NCBI RefSeq assembly: GCF_951805225.1
Contig: NZ_OX638201.1
Coordinates: 1,736,001-1,800,000, forward strand
Direction of reading: 5' to 3'
Origin: an uncultured Flavobacterium sp.
GTDB lineage: Bacteria; Bacteroidota; Bacteroidia; Flavobacteriales; Flavobacteriaceae
DNA length: 64,000 nt
The position numbers were made by a program, and so were the translations under genes. This document shows, one piece after another, positions 16,710-24,924 of the stretch. Under the pieces are notes generated by a model that was not told the origin of the DNA, searched no databases, and saw only the letters and a program-made list of their open reading frames with translations. Every line of letters begins with the position of its first letter. Positions within the stretch are counted from its first letter, which is position 1.

Positions 16710-17771
16710 TTAATCTTTATAATCTGTGACATATTTTTTTAAATTATCAAGAATTACAACATCAAAAGCATACGTAATCGTTTCGTTATAAACCTGTCCA
16801 GCTCCAAAAATTGTGTTCGGAAAATGAGCATGATTCGGGCTATCAGGATAATATTGACATTCTAAACAAAGTCCGTCAAAAGATTCATAATGTTTAGAAT
16901 GCTCTCCAATTGTTGCACTGTTTAAATAATCTCCCGTATACAATTGTACGCCCGGATAAGACGTATAAACGCGCATTAATCGTCCTGATTTTTCTTCGAA
17001 CAATTCACATACAGCATTTTCATTGGCCGAAATTCGATCAAAAACATAATAGATATTCAGTCCGTTATTTTGCATTACATCTGTTAGTTTGTAATTAAAA
17101 AACAAATAGTTATCTGCAGGGATAATTTTTCCTGTCGGAATATAATCTTCTGTACTTTCGAGAATTTTTGTTGACTGAATATTGAGTTTATGTTGACTTA
17201 TTTTTTCGGTACAAGCCGATAAATTAAAATAAGAATGATTTGTAAAATTCAGTGGAGTTGGTTCATCGGCTACAGCCAAAAAATCAATTTTTAGTTCGTT
17301 TTTATCCGTCCATTTATAAATGACTTTTGTGTTTAAATTTCCGGGGAAACCGCCGTCTCTATTTTTATTTTCTAAAGTAAAAACTACTGAATCCTCTTTT
17401 ATAATGAAATCAAAAACCTTGTTATTAAATCCAGCCGAACCACTATGGTTGTTGTTTTTACCATCGTTTTTATCCAGATGAAAGATTTTATTTCCGATCG
17501 AAAATTCGGCATTATTGATTCTGTTTGCAAAACGCCCAACCGTTGCTCCTATATAAGAAGTGTCTTTTAGATATCCTTCAAGAGTAGGGAATCCTAAAAC
17601 TACATTTTCTTTAATTCCGTTTTTGTCCGGCACCACTATGGATTTTACTATGGCTCCATAATTAAGGAGTTCAACGTAGTTTCCGTGAACATTTGTCATT
17701 CGGAATATAAAGATTTCTTTGCCATTACAAACTCCAAAAGGTTCGCATACAATCTTATTAATAGGATTCAT
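16710..17771 (-). CDS. galM: Aldose 1-epimerase (mutarotase)
   Basis: A 353-residue galactose-mutarotase family protein without signal peptide, so cytoplasmic. It interconverts alpha and beta anomers of sugars such as galactose or glucose. Family motifs are GATVGRFANRI, HSGSAGFNNKVF, NHSYFNL with the catalytic His, PGVQLYTG, and LCLECQYYPDSPNHAHFP with the catalytic Glu. It is divergent from the AraC regulator and upstream of GH97, so alpha-anomeric products released by GH97 could be equilibrated here (inference). A good vegetative promoter lies 48-76 bp before the start. Confidence 0.93.
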   Translation of the reverse strand: MNPINKIVCEPFGVCNGKEIFIFRMTNVHGNYVELLNYGAIVKSIVVPDKNGIKENVVLGFPTLEGYLKDTSYIGATVGRFANRINNAEFSIGNKIFHLDKNDGKNNNHSGSAGFNNKVFDFIIKEDSVVFTLENKNRDGGFPGNLNTKVIYKWTDKNELKIDFLAVADEPTPLNFTNHSYFNLSACTEKISQHKLNIQSTKILESTEDYIPTGKIIPADNYLFFNYKLTDVMQNNGLNIYYVFDRISANENAVCELFEEKSGRLMRVYTSYPGVQLYTGDYLNSATIGEHSKHYESFDGLCLECQYYPDSPNHAHFPNTIFGAGQVYNETITYAFDVVILDNLKKYVTDYKD

Positions 17772-17818
17772 ATTGTTTTTAAAAAAGGATTGAAAACATC
17801 TGTGTTATTCTAATATTT

Positions 17819-17847
17819 CAAATGTAGTTGTGATTATTATCATCAAA
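17819..17847 (-). promoter_or_regulatory. Promoter of the aldose epimerase gene
   Basis: On the minus strand, TTTG (17844-17847) is followed after 17 bp by TACATTTG (17819-17826), a match to the Bacteroidota -33/-7 pattern TTTG / TAnnTTTG with a slightly short spacer. It falls in the 137-bp divergent gap shared with the AraC gene. Confidence 0.55.
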
Positions 17848-17908
17848 ATGGACATTTTTTTTAAAAACATGGATTAAATTACGATATTTGAAAATTAGCA
17901 AACGGAAA

Positions 17909-18817
17909 ATGAAGAATTCATCACAAAAGGAAAAAATAAAAGTTAGAGAAGGTTTTTTAGGCCAGCGTATGATCGTGATACCTAAAAACATACTTTCGAG
18001 CATTAAAAAAAATGCACTTATTGCCAGTTTGTATTTTACAGATATCGGCGTTTTCCCCAATGCAAGCCACCACTCGATGAAACGAAAACATGGCAGCAAA
18101 CAATATATACTTATTTATTGTTATAAAGGTGAAGGCATTATTAGTAAGGAAAACAAAACCATAACGCTCAAGGCGAATACCTTTTATATAATACCTCCTG
18201 AAGTCGCGCATGATTATTATGCCTTAAAACAAAATCCGTGGAGTATTTACTGGATTCACTTTACAGGACCCCAAGCACCACATTTCTACGAAAAATTCAT
18301 AACTGAATTTCCAGAAACAGCACCACAATTATCGCTTGAAGAAAGACGTATCGAACTTTTCGAAAATATACTTGATGTTATGGAAGATGGTTACAGCGCC
18401 AGCAATCTTGAATATGCGAATCTCTCTTTATGGCAATTATTGAATGCTTTTTTATATGAGAGATTTTTCATCAAAAAAAACAGGCAATTTTCAGAGGATA
18501 ATACTATTGAGTCCGCAATTGATTATATGAAAAAACACTTGGATTTATCTTTAAAAATCAATGATGTCGCAGCTTATTTTAATTACTCGTCTTCGCACTT
18601 TTTTACCTTGTTTAAGAAGCAAACGGGCTATTCGCCAATACATTATTTCAATTACTTAAAGATGCAGAAAGCCTGTCAATATCTCAGCTTTACTACGATG
18701 AGTATTAAAGAAATAAGCTTTGCTTTGGGGTTTAATGATCCGTTGTATTTCTCCCGTTTATTCAAAAAAATAATGAGTACTTCGCCTATACAATATCGCA
18801 CGGAATACAAGCAGTAA
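17909..18817 (+). CDS. AraC family transcriptional regulator
   Basis: I start at the ATG at 17909 (302 aa); the frame can be extended to a TTG at 17888 but an ATG is available. The N-terminal half is an AraC-type cupin ligand domain, with HHSMKRKHGSKQYILIYC, KGEGIISKENKTITLKANTFYIIPP and WSIYWIHFTG. The C-terminal about 100 residues carry two helix-turn-helix motifs: LKINDVAAYFNYSSSHFFTLF and MSIKEISFALGFNDPLYFSRL. This arrangement is that of sugar-responsive activators. It is divergent from galM and upstream of the sugar transporter, so it probably controls both (inference). Confidence 0.92.
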   Translation: MKNSSQKEKIKVREGFLGQRMIVIPKNILSSIKKNALIASLYFTDIGVFPNASHHSMKRKHGSKQYILIYCYKGEGIISKENKTITLKANTFYIIPPEVAHDYYALKQNPWSIYWIHFTGPQAPHFYEKFITEFPETAPQLSLEERRIELFENILDVMEDGYSASNLEYANLSLWQLLNAFLYERFFIKKNRQFSEDNTIESAIDYMKKHLDLSLKINDVAAYFNYSSSHFFTLFKKQTGYSPIHYFNYLKMQKACQYLSFTTMSIKEISFALGFNDPLYFSRLFKKIMSTSPIQYRTEYKQ

Positions 18818-18945
18818 CGCAATTGTTTTCGTATTTTAGCCAAAAGCTCAAAAAAATCGTATTATAATCCATCTATTCAAAAAAAATATCCATAAATCAA
18901 AGGTTCCTGTTCCGCTAATTTTACAAAAGCTATTAAAACCTTTTT

Positions 18946-20355
18946 ATGAAAAATTATAATTATACCTTTTTATTATCAATTAGCCTTGTTGCGGCATTGG
19001 GTGGTTTACTCTTTGGTTACGACTGGGTTGTAATAGGTGGTGCAAAACCATTTTACGAAATTTATTTTGGCATTTCAGATTCTCCGGCTTTACAAGGATG
19101 GGCAATGAGCAGCGCGCTTGTAGGTTGCGTTGCGGGAGCGGCAATTGCGGGAAAATTGGCTGATACCTACGGAAGACGCCCTATGTTGATCGTTGCTGCA
19201 GTATTATTTTCCTTATGTGCGCTTGGCACAGGAGCTTCAGAAACTTTTACAGTATTTATTATCTGGCGTATTATTGGCGGAATCGGGATTGGGATTGCGT
19301 CGACAATTTCACCTTTATATATTGCAGAAATCGCTCCGCAAGAAACCCGCGGACTTTTCGTTTCGATTAACCAACTTACTGTTGTTATAGGTATTCTTGC
19401 CGCACAAATCACTAATATGTTAATTACCGAACTTATTCCGACAGGATATACACACGCTCAAATTCTTGCTTCATGGAATGGACAAACGGGCTGGAGATGG
19501 ATGTTTTGGGCAGGATTTTTCCCGGCAGTTTTGTTCTTTATATTAATGTTTTTAATTCCTGAAAGCCCGAGATATTTGGCTAAAAAAGGAAAGAATGATA
19601 CTGCCGAAGCAACACTTACCAAAATTGGTGGATTAGCTTACGGAAAAGAAGCTATCTCAAAAATCAAAGAAACTTTCACTGAGGAAACGGATCAAACCGA
19701 TTTCAGAATGTTATTGGATAAAAAAGCTTTACCGATTCTGGTAATCGGGATTGTATCAGCTGCTTTCCAGCAATGGTGTGGTATTAATATCATTTTTAAC
19801 TACGCTCAGGAAATCTTCGTTTCGGCGGGTTATAGTATCAATGATTTGTTCATGAATATTGTTATTACAGGAAGTATCAACCTTGTATTTACACTGGTTG
19901 CGATGGGAACTGTCGACAAAATTGGTCGCAAAAAACTAATGCTTTTTGGTTCTGGCGCACTTGCTGTAATTTATGCTTTGTTGGGTTATTTTTATTATAC
20001 CAATGTTACCGGATTTCCTTTATTATTATTGGTATTATTAGCAATCGCTATTTACGCCATGTCCCTTGCTCCTATTACGTGGGTCATTTTATCTGAAATT
20101 TTCCCTAACAAAATCCGTGGTGTTGCGATGTCTGTAGCCACATTTGCACTCTGGATTGCTTCTGCACTTTTAGTACAAACCTTCCCTATTTTCAACGAAT
20201 ATCTTGGCACATCCGGAACTTTCTGGATCTACGGAATCATCTGTGCCTTAGGATTTGTGTTTGTATTCAAAAAACTTCCTGAAACCAAAAACAAAAGTCT
20301 TGAAGAGATTGAAGAACTGATGGTTTCTGATAAAAAATCAAAGAATATTCAATAA
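18946..20355 (+). CDS. Sugar:proton symporter, MFS sugar porter family
   Basis: A 469-residue, twelve-helix inner-membrane transporter. Sugar-porter signatures are present in order: GGLLFGYDWVVIGG in helix 1, GKLADTYGRRPML in loop 2-3, the end of helix 6 with PESPRYLAKKG, QQWCGINIIFNYAQEIF in helix 7, DKIGRKKLMLFG, and PETKNKSLEEIE at the C-terminus. Close relatives import xylose, galactose, glucose or arabinose. Exact sugar unknown. It is 18 bp from the DUF5107-TPR gene, so the two are one operon, 128 bp downstream of the AraC gene. Confidence 0.93.
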   Translation: MKNYNYTFLLSISLVAALGGLLFGYDWVVIGGAKPFYEIYFGISDSPALQGWAMSSALVGCVAGAAIAGKLADTYGRRPMLIVAAVLFSLCALGTGASETFTVFIIWRIIGGIGIGIASTISPLYIAEIAPQETRGLFVSINQLTVVIGILAAQITNMLITELIPTGYTHAQILASWNGQTGWRWMFWAGFFPAVLFFILMFLIPESPRYLAKKGKNDTAEATLTKIGGLAYGKEAISKIKETFTEETDQTDFRMLLDKKALPILVIGIVSAAFQQWCGINIIFNYAQEIFVSAGYSINDLFMNIVITGSINLVFTLVAMGTVDKIGRKKLMLFGSGALAVIYALLGYFYYTNVTGFPLLLLVLLAIAIYAMSLAPITWVILSEIFPNKIRGVAMSVATFALWIASALLVQTFPIFNEYLGTSGTFWIYGIICALGFVFVFKKLPETKNKSLEEIEELMVSDKKSKNIQ

Positions 20356-20373
20356 TTTAAATTTCATTACATC

Positions 20374-23300
20374 ATGCAAAAAGTAAATATTTGGAAGGAA
20401 AAAATAATCCTACCAACCTATGAGGTGGGCAAACCTGAAAAAAATCCTGTATTTATTGAGAAAAGAGTTTATCAGGGAAGTAACGGATCTGTATATCCTT
20501 ATCCGGTTATTGAAAAAATCGCAGACGAAAAAATCGACAAAGAATATCAAGCCGTTTATCTTGAAAATGAGTTTGTTAAAATAATGATCTTACCTGAACT
20601 TGGCGGACGTGTGCATATGGCGTACGATAAAACCAAAGAACGTCATTTTGTATATTATAATCAAGTTGTAAAACCTGCATTAGTGGGACTTACAGGTCCG
20701 TGGATTTCGGGCGGAATCGAATTTAACTGGCCACAACACCACAGACCAACGACTTTTGATCCGGTAGATTTTACGATCGAAGAACATGAAGATGGAAGCG
20801 CAACTGTTTGGTGCAGCGAAGTTGAGCGTATGTTTAGAACCAAGGGTATGGCGGGTTTCCGATTATATCCTGATAAAGCATATTTAGAAATTAAAGCACA
20901 ATTGTACAATAGAACATCGTTTCCACAAACCTTTTTATGGTGGGCAAATCCTGCGGTTAAGGTAAATGACGATTATCAATCGGTTTTTCCACCGGATGTA
21001 AATGCTGTTTTTGACCACGGTAAACGCGATGTTTCATCTTTCCCGATTGCAAAAGGAACGTATTATAAAGTAGATTATTCGCCGGGAACTGATATTTCAC
21101 GTTATAAAAATATTCCAGTTCCAACGTCTTATATGGCGATTGCGTCTAAATATAATTTTGTGGGCGGATACGAAAATGATTCAAAAGGCGGGTTACTTCA
21201 CGTAGCCAATCATCATGTTTCTCCCGGAAAAAAACAATGGACTTGGGGACATGGCGATTTCGGTCGTGCGTGGGATCGTAATCTTACTGATGAAGATGGT
21301 CCGTATATAGAATTAATGTGTGGCGTTTACACGGATAATCAGCCTGATTTTACGTGGATTATGCCGGGTGAACAAAAAGATTTTACGCAGTATTTCATGC
21401 CGTATCGCGATTTAGGTATCGTAAAAAATGCGACCAAAAATGCAATGGTCAATCTGGAAAGTATCGACAATAAATTAGTAATTAAAGCTTATACAACTGG
21501 CGTTTATCCGAAAACAACGGTTACTTTAAAAAACAACGATACTATTTTATTACAAAAACAATACGATGCTTCACCGTACAATTCATTCGAAGAAACAATT
21601 GATTTTGACAGCAATGCTTCTTTAGAAGGTTTGTCGATTTCAGTAACAGATGTTGATGATAAAGTTTTGGTAGATTGGGCTTACGAAGGACCAAACGAAG
21701 CTGAAATTCCTGAAGCTGCAAAACCTGCACTTGCGCCTGAAGATATTGAAAGTAATGAGCAATTGTTCCTTACAGCACAACATTTAGAGCAATACAGACA
21801 CGCTACTTATAGTCCGATTCCGTATTATAAAGAAGCTATAAAACGTGATGCTGGCGATGTTCGTTCGAATAATGCAATGGGATTATGGTTGATGCGAAAA
21901 GCAAAATTTATAGAAGCTGAACCTTATTTTAGAGCAGCAATAAAAACTTTGACGCAAAGAAACCCAAATCCGTATGACGGTGAAGCGTATTTCAATTTAG
22001 GTTTATGTCTTAAATATCAAGATAAAAATAAGGAAGCTTACGACGCTTTCTATAAAGCAACATGGAATGCGGCCTGGCAAAACCAAGGTTACTTTTATGT
22101 AGCACAACTTGACGCATTAAATGGCGATTATGAATTGGCTTTGACGCACATCAAAAAAGCAATTTCTAAAAATACCGAAGATCATAAAGCGTTGCATTTG
22201 CAAGTTGCCTTTCTTAGAAAATTAGGTCAACAAGAAAAAGCGCTACAATTAGGAAATGATTATCTTGAAAATGATTGCTTCAATTTTGGATTACTTTTCG
22301 AGAAATATCTTTTAAGCAATGACAAAAAAGACCTTGTGTATTTTAATTCATTAATCAGAAACAACATTCATACTTATATAGAGTACGCATTAGATTATGC
22401 TGCTGCAGGTTTGTATCAGGAAGCTGCGAGTTTATTAAATGAAGGTTTAAAAGATGAAGAAACGTTTCCAATGGCATGGTATTTTGCGGGTTCTTTTTAT
22501 GAAAAATTAAATGATTTTGGTCAAGCCGAAAAATGCTTCAAAATGGCGTCTCAGGCAAAACCGGATTATTGTTTCCCTAATCAAATTGAAGCTGCAATAG
22601 TACTTCAAAATGTAATTGAGAAACAAACCAATGATGCAAAAGCTTTGTATTATTTAGGAAACTTCTGGTATGCTTCAAAATTTTATGATGATGCGATTTC
22701 TTGTTGGGAACAATCTGTGGCTTTAGATAATACTTTCCCAACTGTACATCGTAATTTGGCTTTGGCCTATTATAATAAATTAGAAAACGAACAAAAAGCC
22801 CTTGCCAGTTTAGAGAAAGCATTCTCATTAGATTTACAAGATTCTAGAATTTTAATGGAACTTGATCAATTGTACAAACGTTTGAACAGAGATTTGGTTT
22901 TCAGATTGGCTTTCTTGGAGAAACATTTAGAATTAGTGATTCAGCGTGATGATGTTTATTTAGAAAGAGTTGCTTTGTACAATCTTTTAGGAAAACACGA
23001 CAAAGCTTTAACCTTATTACAAAACCGAATTTTCCATCCGTGGGAAGGTGGCGAAGGAAAAGTAAGTGGACAATATCTGGTTTCATTAACTGAAATTGCC
23101 AAACAACAAATCTCCGAAGGGAATTATAATGAAGCAATTGAACTTTTAGAACAAGCACAAACGTATCCTGACAATTTAGGAGAAGGAAAATTACCGGGTG
23201 CACAGGAAAATGACATTCATTATTGGTTGGGCGTTGCTTTCGATAAAAAGAACAATCAGGAAGAAGCTAATAACTGTTGGAAAAAAGCAACTCAAGGACT

Positions 23301-23688
23301 TGAAGAGCCAACGGCTGCCATTTTCTATAACGATCAGCAACCTGATAAAATTTTCTATCAAGGTCTTGCTTTCTTGAAATTAAATGACATTTCTGAAGCT
23401 AATAAACGTTTCGAAAAGCTTGTTGCTTATGCTCAACAACATTTGAACGATCATGTTACGATTGATTATTTCGCCGTTTCACTTCCTGATCTTATGATTT
23501 GGGAAGATGATTTGGATAAACGAAATAAAATTCACTGCTTGTATATGCAAGGTTTAGGACTTCTAGGTTTGGATGAAAAAGCTGAAGCTGATGCAACTTT
23601 TACAACTGTTCTTTCTGAAGAAAAAAGTCATTCAGGAGTTACGATTCATTTGTCTTTATTGAAGAATGAGGAATCGGTTTCTGTTTAA
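20374..23688 (+). CDS. DUF5107 domain protein with C-terminal TPR repeats
   Basis: This 1104-residue protein has no signal peptide. Residues about 35-345 match the DUF5107 family, which has a mutarotase-like beta-sandwich look: VKIMILPELGGRVHMAYDK, GPWISGGIEFNWPQHHRPTT and GDFGRAWDRNLTDEDGPYIE. After a linker, about 455-1090 consist of TPR-like helical repeats (for example PYDGEAYFNLGLCLKYQDKNKEAYDAF). Biochemical function is not established to my knowledge. Its conserved glycine/histidine/tryptophan-rich face suggests carbohydrate binding or processing. Coupling to the sugar transporter supports a role with the imported sugar (inference). A terminator follows at 23714. Confidence 0.8.
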   Translation: MQKVNIWKEKIILPTYEVGKPEKNPVFIEKRVYQGSNGSVYPYPVIEKIADEKIDKEYQAVYLENEFVKIMILPELGGRVHMAYDKTKERHFVYYNQVVKPALVGLTGPWISGGIEFNWPQHHRPTTFDPVDFTIEEHEDGSATVWCSEVERMFRTKGMAGFRLYPDKAYLEIKAQLYNRTSFPQTFLWWANPAVKVNDDYQSVFPPDVNAVFDHGKRDVSSFPIAKGTYYKVDYSPGTDISRYKNIPVPTSYMAIASKYNFVGGYENDSKGGLLHVANHHVSPGKKQWTWGHGDFGRAWDRNLTDEDGPYIELMCGVYTDNQPDFTWIMPGEQKDFTQYFMPYRDLGIVKNATKNAMVNLESIDNKLVIKAYTTGVYPKTTVTLKNNDTILLQKQYDASPYNSFEETIDFDSNASLEGLSISVTDVDDKVLVDWAYEGPNEAEIPEAAKPALAPEDIESNEQLFLTAQHLEQYRHATYSPIPYYKEAIKRDAGDVRSNNAMGLWLMRKAKFIEAEPYFRAAIKTLTQRNPNPYDGEAYFNLGLCLKYQDKNKEAYDAFYKATWNAAWQNQGYFYVAQLDALNGDYELALTHIKKAISKNTEDHKALHLQVAFLRKLGQQEKALQLGNDYLENDCFNFGLLFEKYLLSNDKKDLVYFNSLIRNNIHTYIEYALDYAAAGLYQEAASLLNEGLKDEETFPMAWYFAGSFYEKLNDFGQAEKCFKMASQAKPDYCFPNQIEAAIVLQNVIEKQTNDAKALYYLGNFWYASKFYDDAISCWEQSVALDNTFPTVHRNLALAYYNKLENEQKALASLEKAFSLDLQDSRILMELDQLYKRLNRDLVFRLAFLEKHLELVIQRDDVYLERVALYNLLGKHDKALTLLQNRIFHPWEGGEGKVSGQYLVSLTEIAKQQISEGNYNEAIELLEQAQTYPDNLGEGKLPGAQENDIHYWLGVAFDKKNNQEEANNCWKKATQGLEEPTAAIFYNDQQPDKIFYQGLAFLKLNDISEANKRFEKLVAYAQQHLNDHVTIDYFAVSLPDLMIWEDDLDKRNKIHCLYMQGLGLLGLDEKAEADATFTTVLSEEKSHSGVTIHLSLLKNEESVSV

Positions 23689-23713
23689 AAATAATGGTTA
23701 GTGGTTAGTAATT

Positions 23714-23750
23714 AGCCCCGACAGGTTTTAAAAAACTTGTTGGGGCTTTT
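23714..23750 (+). terminator. Terminator after the DUF5107 gene, related to the GACAGG hairpin family
   Basis: AGCCCCGACAGGTTTT pairs with AAAACTTGTTGGGGCT (two G:T-type or mismatched positions) and is followed by seven T. The core GACAGGTTTT is the same as in the hairpin family B found at 29044, 31466, 40 kb and 54.8 kb, so a family member appears to serve as terminator. Confidence 0.8.
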
Positions 23751-23759
23751 TTTGTAAAT

Positions 23760-23828
23760 GAATATGGTACGCGGATGACACGGATTCGCTTTGCGAAAAC
23801 GCGGATAAAAACGGATTTTTTTTATTTT
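23760..23828. repeat. 69-bp direct repeat, copy left of gldLM
   Basis: It begins GAATATGGTACGCGGATGAC and ends in ACGGATTTTTTTTATTTTG. The near-identical copy is at 26582-26650 on the other side of gldLM in the same orientation. The small internal hairpin TTCGC-TTT-GCGAA becomes TTCAC-TTC-GTGAA in the other copy, a paired change. Confidence 0.85.
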
Positions 23829-23851
23829 GCTTGCACTGGTTATTTTCAATC

Positions 23852-23952
23852 TTGTCATCTCGACTGAGAAGATATCACACTCATAGATTGACAAAGATTG
23901 GGGCTTTTAGTTACGTAGCTTCTTGTGTGATCTCTCATCCGTCGAGCTGACA
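23852..23952. repeat. Palindromic element with TTGTCATCTCGAC ends
   Basis: The left end TTGTCATCTCGACTGAGAAG and the right end (CTCTCATCCGTCGAGCTGACAA) are imperfect inverse copies, and GATATCACAC pairs with GTGTGATC inside. The overall plan (GTCAT ends, about 100 bp) resembles the element at 6428-6527 although the sequence differs. Confidence 0.75.
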
Positions 23953-23980
23953 AAACTATTCAGAATAACTTTTAGGGCGA

Positions 23981-24013
23981 ACCTTTGTCAAAGTTTTAAA
24001 CTTTGACAAAGGT
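23981..24013. repeat. 33-bp perfect palindrome
   Basis: ACCTTTGTCAAAGTTT is followed by its exact inverse with a TAA-centred axis. It could act as a transcription stop or as a symmetric protein site upstream of gldL. No T tract follows, which argues against a simple terminator. Confidence 0.85.
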
Positions 24014-24080
24014 CATGAACCCTCCAACACTTTACATCAAAAAAAAAATGTCCTAATCTGATATTTTAATGCTTTTTTAT

Positions 24081-24114
24081 GTTTTACGATATTTTATAGT
24101 GTGAAGTATTTTTG
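24081..24114 (+). promoter_or_regulatory. Candidate promoter of gldL-gldM
   Basis: TATTTTTG at 24107-24114 matches the -7 element TAnnTTTG. The -33 position holds only TTTTAC instead of TTTG. It leaves a 5' untranslated region of about 105 bases before gldL. Confidence 0.4.
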
Positions 24115-24228
24115 CATGTTTTTAATAAACAACGAATTGCTCCTAATTATATAAACAAAAATTAGCACGCTAATCGAACTTATTATTAAACCAAAAACAC
24201 AATTTAAATTTTTAAAACAAACAAAATT

Positions 24229-24876
24229 ATGGCATTATTAAGTAAAAAAGCAATGAATTTTGCTTATGGTATGGGAGCAGCAGTAGTAATTATAGGAGCA
24301 TTATTCAAAATTACTCACTTTGAAATTGGACCATTAACTGGTACATTGATGCTTTCTGTAGGATTGGTAACTGAGGCGTTAATCTTTGCTCTTTCTGCTT
24401 TTGAACCAGTAGATCATGAATTAGACTGGACTCTTGTTTACCCGGAATTGGCTAATGGTCAAGCTAGAAAGAAAACAGACAAAGTTGAAACGCCATCTGA
24501 TACACAAGGATCGTTGTCTCAAAAATTAGACAATATGTTGAAAGAAGCTAAAATTGACGGAGAATTAATGTCAAGTTTAGGAAACTCAATCAAAAATTTC
24601 GAAGGAGCTGCAAAAGCAATTTCTCCAACAGTAGATTCTATCGCTGGACAAAAGAAATATGCTGAGGAAATGTCTATGGCTGCTGCGCAAATGGAATCAT
24701 TAAACAGCTTATACAAAGTACAATTAGAAAGTGCTTCAAGAAATGCACAAGCAAACAGCGAAATCGCTGAAAATGCTTCTAAATTAAAAGAACAAATGCA
24801 ATCAATGACTGCAAACATCGCTTCTTTGAACAGTGTTTACGGTGGTATGCTTTCTGCAATGAATAACAAAGGATAA
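24229..24876 (+). CDS. gldL: GldL-like type IX secretion / gliding motor protein
   Basis: A 215-residue inner-membrane protein. It begins MALLSKKAMNFAYGMGA, with two membrane helices (about 11-28 and 36-57) and a long cytoplasmic coiled tail. In this family GldL forms the proton-driven motor around GldM. The buried glutamate Glu49 in helix 2 is present, as are Lys27, His30 and Glu59, so the motor residues look intact. The gene precedes gldM by 48 bp. In gliding Flavobacteria the usual locus is gldK-gldL-gldM-gldN, but here the upstream gene is DUF5107 and the downstream one is a glycosidase. It is therefore either a second copy or a split locus. Confidence 0.93.
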   Translation: MALLSKKAMNFAYGMGAAVVIIGALFKITHFEIGPLTGTLMLSVGLVTEALIFALSAFEPVDHELDWTLVYPELANGQARKKTDKVETPSDTQGSLSQKLDNMLKEAKIDGELMSSLGNSIKNFEGAAKAISPTVDSIAGQKKYAEEMSMAAAQMESLNSLYKVQLESASRNAQANSEIAENASKLKEQMQSMTANIASLNSVYGGMLSAMNNKG

Positions 24877-24924
24877 TTAGTTTTTAACTATTATAATTTT
24901 ATTAATAAAAACTAATTAGAAATA

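Noticed and set aside
17888..17908. TTG start for the AraC gene
   Set aside because: An ATG seven codons downstream precedes all conserved sequence, and TTG starts are rare in this group.
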